NCBI RefSeq assembly: GCF_037975245.1
Contig: NC_092565.1
Span: 2,364,499-2,428,498 of the forward strand
Length of the DNA stretch: 64,000 bases
Direction: 5' to 3'
Source: Apostichopus japonicus
Taxonomy: Eukaryota > Echinodermata > Holothuroidea > Aspidochirotida > Stichopodidae
Under the pieces are notes generated by a model. The model did no database searches, was not told the DNA's origin, and saw nothing but the letters and a program-made list of their open reading frames with translations. The position numbers were made by a program, and so were the translations under genes. Positions 60,707 through 64,000 of the stretch are shown here, one piece after another (within the stretch, counting starts at the first letter, position 1; each line of letters starts with the position of its first letter).

Positions 60707-61010
60707 CTTGAAGGGGGTAAAACGACACACAAAGGTACTACAATTCAGATTAAAAATTCTAAACGAACAATATTGACCCAACTGACCACGTGTGACACTT
60801 TCTAGTTTGTACACATTCTAATTCATGCTATACACAGTGTTATGTTGATGTTTATTTACGTCGCATTGTGCGTAATCAACGTATAACTGAATCGTGGAAA
60901 GGTGTGAATGAATCAGTGTACGGAAGCTTTGAATAGATATTTCACACAAGCGGTCTTCGTCACGTTCTTATATAACAACTCCCTGATTTGACCTAAAAGG
61001 TTCACACAGT

Positions 61011-62243
61011 CAGGGGCGGCGATCTGTTTCAAATATTGGGGGGGGGGGGACATTTGCTTGGATGCAGGGGAGTTACTATCAAAGCGGAGCGCCACCATTG
61101 GTTGGCGCGCAGCGTACAAGAAAATTTCTGGTTTTGATAGCCCCCCAGATCACCGGAAATGGCACTTCTCGGGCTTGAAAATGACCAACCAGATGTACAC
61201 TTTTGCCTGAGAACCAAGTTTTTCCTAATAGTTTTTTTTTTCATTCATAGCCTTTTTTCAAGATTGTCACCAGTCACACATCATGTTGGACCTCATTGCA
61301 TCTCCTGTGGATCATTGCTTTTGTAGGTAATTCTACGTAACGCCCCACAATACCCGTCAGTCCCACTTTTCAAGGTTTTAAGCCCATTATTTGTTCAGAA
61401 TTTGAATAATAAATTCACTTCAAAACATACCCATAATGTTGCACAAATTTCATCTATGGACAACCAATATAGAAAACCCCCCCTCAACCCCTAACAGACC
61501 GGTCAAAATTGAACGAGTAGAGGGAAGTATGATATTTGCGAAAATTCAGACAAATTATTGGTGTAAAAATATTAAAACCTCTTATAACGGCTACTATAAA
61601 ACTTCGATATCATAGAAAATACCCAAAAAGTATGCTCGAGGGGGAGGGCGGTCTCCACCCCCCCCCCCTCCTTGGCTACGCACCTGCGGTTAGAAATCTT
61701 ATAGGAAACAGGCCAAATGGAAACCCAGTGAACCCATATCGATGTGGATCATATATGTGATTGTACGTACTTACACTCATACACAAGATGCAAACCAAAT
61801 TTCATTACGGATGCGGTCCGTCTAGCTATTCATTTCGAGAAAAAAAAGGAAAAACTACTTTCGGTCATATATAGTAACAAATTGTGACACGGTTAGACAG
61901 GCGCCTTGCGAAGAATTTGCCAAGGGAGGGGCAAAGCTTGTACCCAGACTTTCTAAGCGTAGCGCCACCATAAGTTGGCGCGAAGCGCAAAAGAAAATTT
62001 TGGTCGAAAATGCCTCCCAGATCGCTGGAAATGGCACTTCCCAGGCCTTGTAAGTTGCATCTAAGCATTTCCTATATTGAAATTACTAGCGATATCATAA
62101 AAAAATACAAAACATATGCTTAAAAAAAAAACTATGCCTCCAAATATTGGGGGGGGGGGATATTAGATACTATATCCCCCCTCCTAAAAAAATTGGGGGG
62201 GGGGACATGTCCCCCCCCGTCCCCCCCATGATCGCCGCCCATG
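61011..62243 (+). mobile_element. 1233-bp hAT-type composite, CAGGGGCGGCGATC ends
   Basis: Ends CAGGGGCGGCGATC and (reverse complement) CATGGGCGGCGATC with the duplication CACACAGT (61003-61010, 62244-62251). It contains cores at 61077-61180 and 61949-62060, and two halves of another MITE in permuted order. Confidence 0.85.
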
Positions 62244-62264
62244 CACACAGTGTTCACACTTCCT

Positions 62265-62514
62265 GGAGTGTTAGTTCAGTGGTTAACGCCGGTGCCTTCC
62301 AATCATAAGGTCCCTGGTTTTAGTCACTCTAAGATTAATGTATGTCGTCCAGTTACAGAAATACAGAGTTGTTGACAATTGACAATTCATAATCATAAAC
62401 GTTAAATATGAATGTAAGAGACTGACTTCGCTGCAGCTTGCGGCTTTGATAAGCCAATGAGGCTTCTTCGCGAGTTCCTGCTTGCAGGAGGATCTAAAAT
62501 ACATACAAATACAT
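62265..62514 (+). repeat. tRNA-derived SINE, copy 4
   Basis: The A box TAGTTCAGTGG fits the consensus TRGYNNANNGG. The B box (GGTTTTAGTC) is decayed. Same body and ATAC tail as the other copies. It starts 13 bp after the duplication of the 61011 element. Confidence 0.82.
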
Positions 62515-64000
62515 ATATTGTTGCGTCGAAGTCTGATGAACAGTGTTCCAAGTGTAAACGGGTGGAAGCAGGAATATCATAATTTACCCATATGTGACCT
62601 AATGATAGGATATAGCTTACACAATGTACCAATGGTCTGATCAATCGTTCACTGATTTCACTACTGATAGTAACATAGACAAGTTTTTTATGGAAGATGT
62701 TCTATTTTTGATATATAGGCTTGCCAACAAGTAAAGTATTTTTAACCCATTTACTAGTATAATAAACTTCTATATCAGGCTTTATGTGCAATGTATATTC
62801 ATCCCTAATTTTTTTTAAAAACTATTATAACTTCCTCACTGTAAGGAATGTTATTGGGGTAGCCTATGTACGATGTAGTGTATGGTATCTATACAATCAG
62901 CTTAGGCCATTTGTGAGGGCCAGTATATAGGGTAGCACAATACACAGCCCTGTGTATATAGGCTATAACAAATGACGGGGGTTTCCCATCACACAAGTAG
63001 TAGTCCCAATTAAGGCGGAACCAGGATTTGAATAAAGAAGGCGTGGGCAGGCGTGGGAAGGCGAAGCCCGAACATGCGACGGGATCTTGCATTGGGGTCT
63101 CCCCGACAATATTTAAATGTGATTTCCTGTCATACAGCTCTATGATTTTTATGGGTTCGAAAACAATAAATGAAAATGTGATTATTTAAAACACCGCTCG
63201 GTCGAAATAAAGAGAGACGTCTGCTCATAATAATTTAGAAAAATTTGCCTATGTAATTGCAATAACAGCCACTGAAGACGGTTTAATATGCGCGAGCAAC
63301 TCTCTTGGCAGTTTCCACATTAATGTAAACCTATGTGCCAAGATTCATTCCAGACGGCGATTGGTTTTGGTCTCTCAACTCAGTGTGATGAATGATACTA
63401 ACGTATGGCACATGAAGTGTTTCGAAAGCAAGAAAATTCGAAAAGCAAGTTTATCAAACGAAGAATCAAGTGTATCCTTCGGAAATAAGAAAAAGGTTTA
63501 TTGGTTGAAACACCAAGTTCATCAATCGAAAATCAGGCCGATATACCAAGTTATATTGAAAAACAGTTCACTTCTATCATAATGAGGGCAGTTGCTGCCC
63601 CCCCCCCCCCTATGCGTTGGTGCATACCAATAAGATACCAGGGTTATCAACTCATGAGCTCAGATGAAGTCGAGTACTGGGATGAGCGGGGCGGGGGGGG
63701 GGGGGGGTGGAGGGGCCCACTCGGGGCATGCAGTGGCACATATAAAGTCTGTCGGTGGTCGTTCACGTGCATGAGTTATACTGAGCATATTCAGTGAAGT
63801 TTCACCTGAAGCAATTCCAAACATTTTCTAGTAGGTTTAATCAGCTTAACTCATGAGCTTATATAGCTCATTTTTAGGGCGGGGCATTATTCTGGTATGT
63901 CTTGCGGGCATCACCCACCACTCAAAATATCTGGCAATGGTCATTCTTGATACCTGAGACTATGCCGTACATATTCCAGTTGGTTCATCAGGTTAACTCA
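62515..64000. other. Right edge of the window, no gene recognised
   Basis: AT-rich with a C run at 63598-63611 and a G run at 63690-63708. The small ORFs at 63361-63797 lack family motifs and cross these homopolymer runs. Confidence 0.5.

Overview
This window is AT-rich metazoan nuclear DNA. Genes are split into short exons with GT-AG introns, there are no operons, and dispersed repeats of several classes are abundant. The gene families and the mix of CR1/L2-like LINEs, hAT-type MITEs, TTAA-type MITEs and a tRNA-derived SINE fit a marine invertebrate, perhaps an echinoderm. The species assignment is inference.

Three protein-coding genes could be assembled exon by exon with consistent splice phases. 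(1) An RNF24/RNF122-like single-pass membrane RING-H2 E3 ligase lies on the minus strand (16747 down to 11475; 5 coding exons, 115 aa). (2) A sideroflexin of the SFXN1/3 type, a mitochondrial inner-membrane amino-acid transporter, lies on the plus strand (30944 to 39684; 8 exons, 332 aa). (3) An SLC28-type concentrative nucleoside transporter lies on the minus strand (60706 or 51669 down to 43255; 10 to 11 exons, about 628 aa if the candidate first exon is right). Genes 2 and 3 converge tail to tail. The transporter keeps most substrate and sodium-site residues, but the helical hairpin 1 motif normally reading G-Q-T-E-S reads G-M-T-I-V.

Repeat layout: 0-8.4 kb is a stack of nested transposons. 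An old LINE is split by a 3.3-kb hAT-type composite with an 8-bp target duplication, and by a second LINE that is itself split by other elements. 9-19.9 kb holds the RING gene with SINE and MITE copies. 19.9-25.1 kb holds a palindromic 20-bp array and a three-level Russian-doll hAT nest. 25-30 kb is gene-poor with short tandem duplications. 31-52 kb is the gene block. 52-60.6 kb, probably intron 1 of the transporter, is filled with LINEs and MITEs. 61-64 kb is again repeat-rich.

The most notable non-genic signal is a conserved core of roughly 100 bp, centred on an imperfect GCGCCA...TGGCGC hairpin. It occurs 13 times, always in the repeat islands, inside MITEs with at least five different terminal inverted repeats and two target-duplication lengths (8 bp and 5 bp). 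No transposase gene is visible, so all of these DNA elements look non-autonomous.
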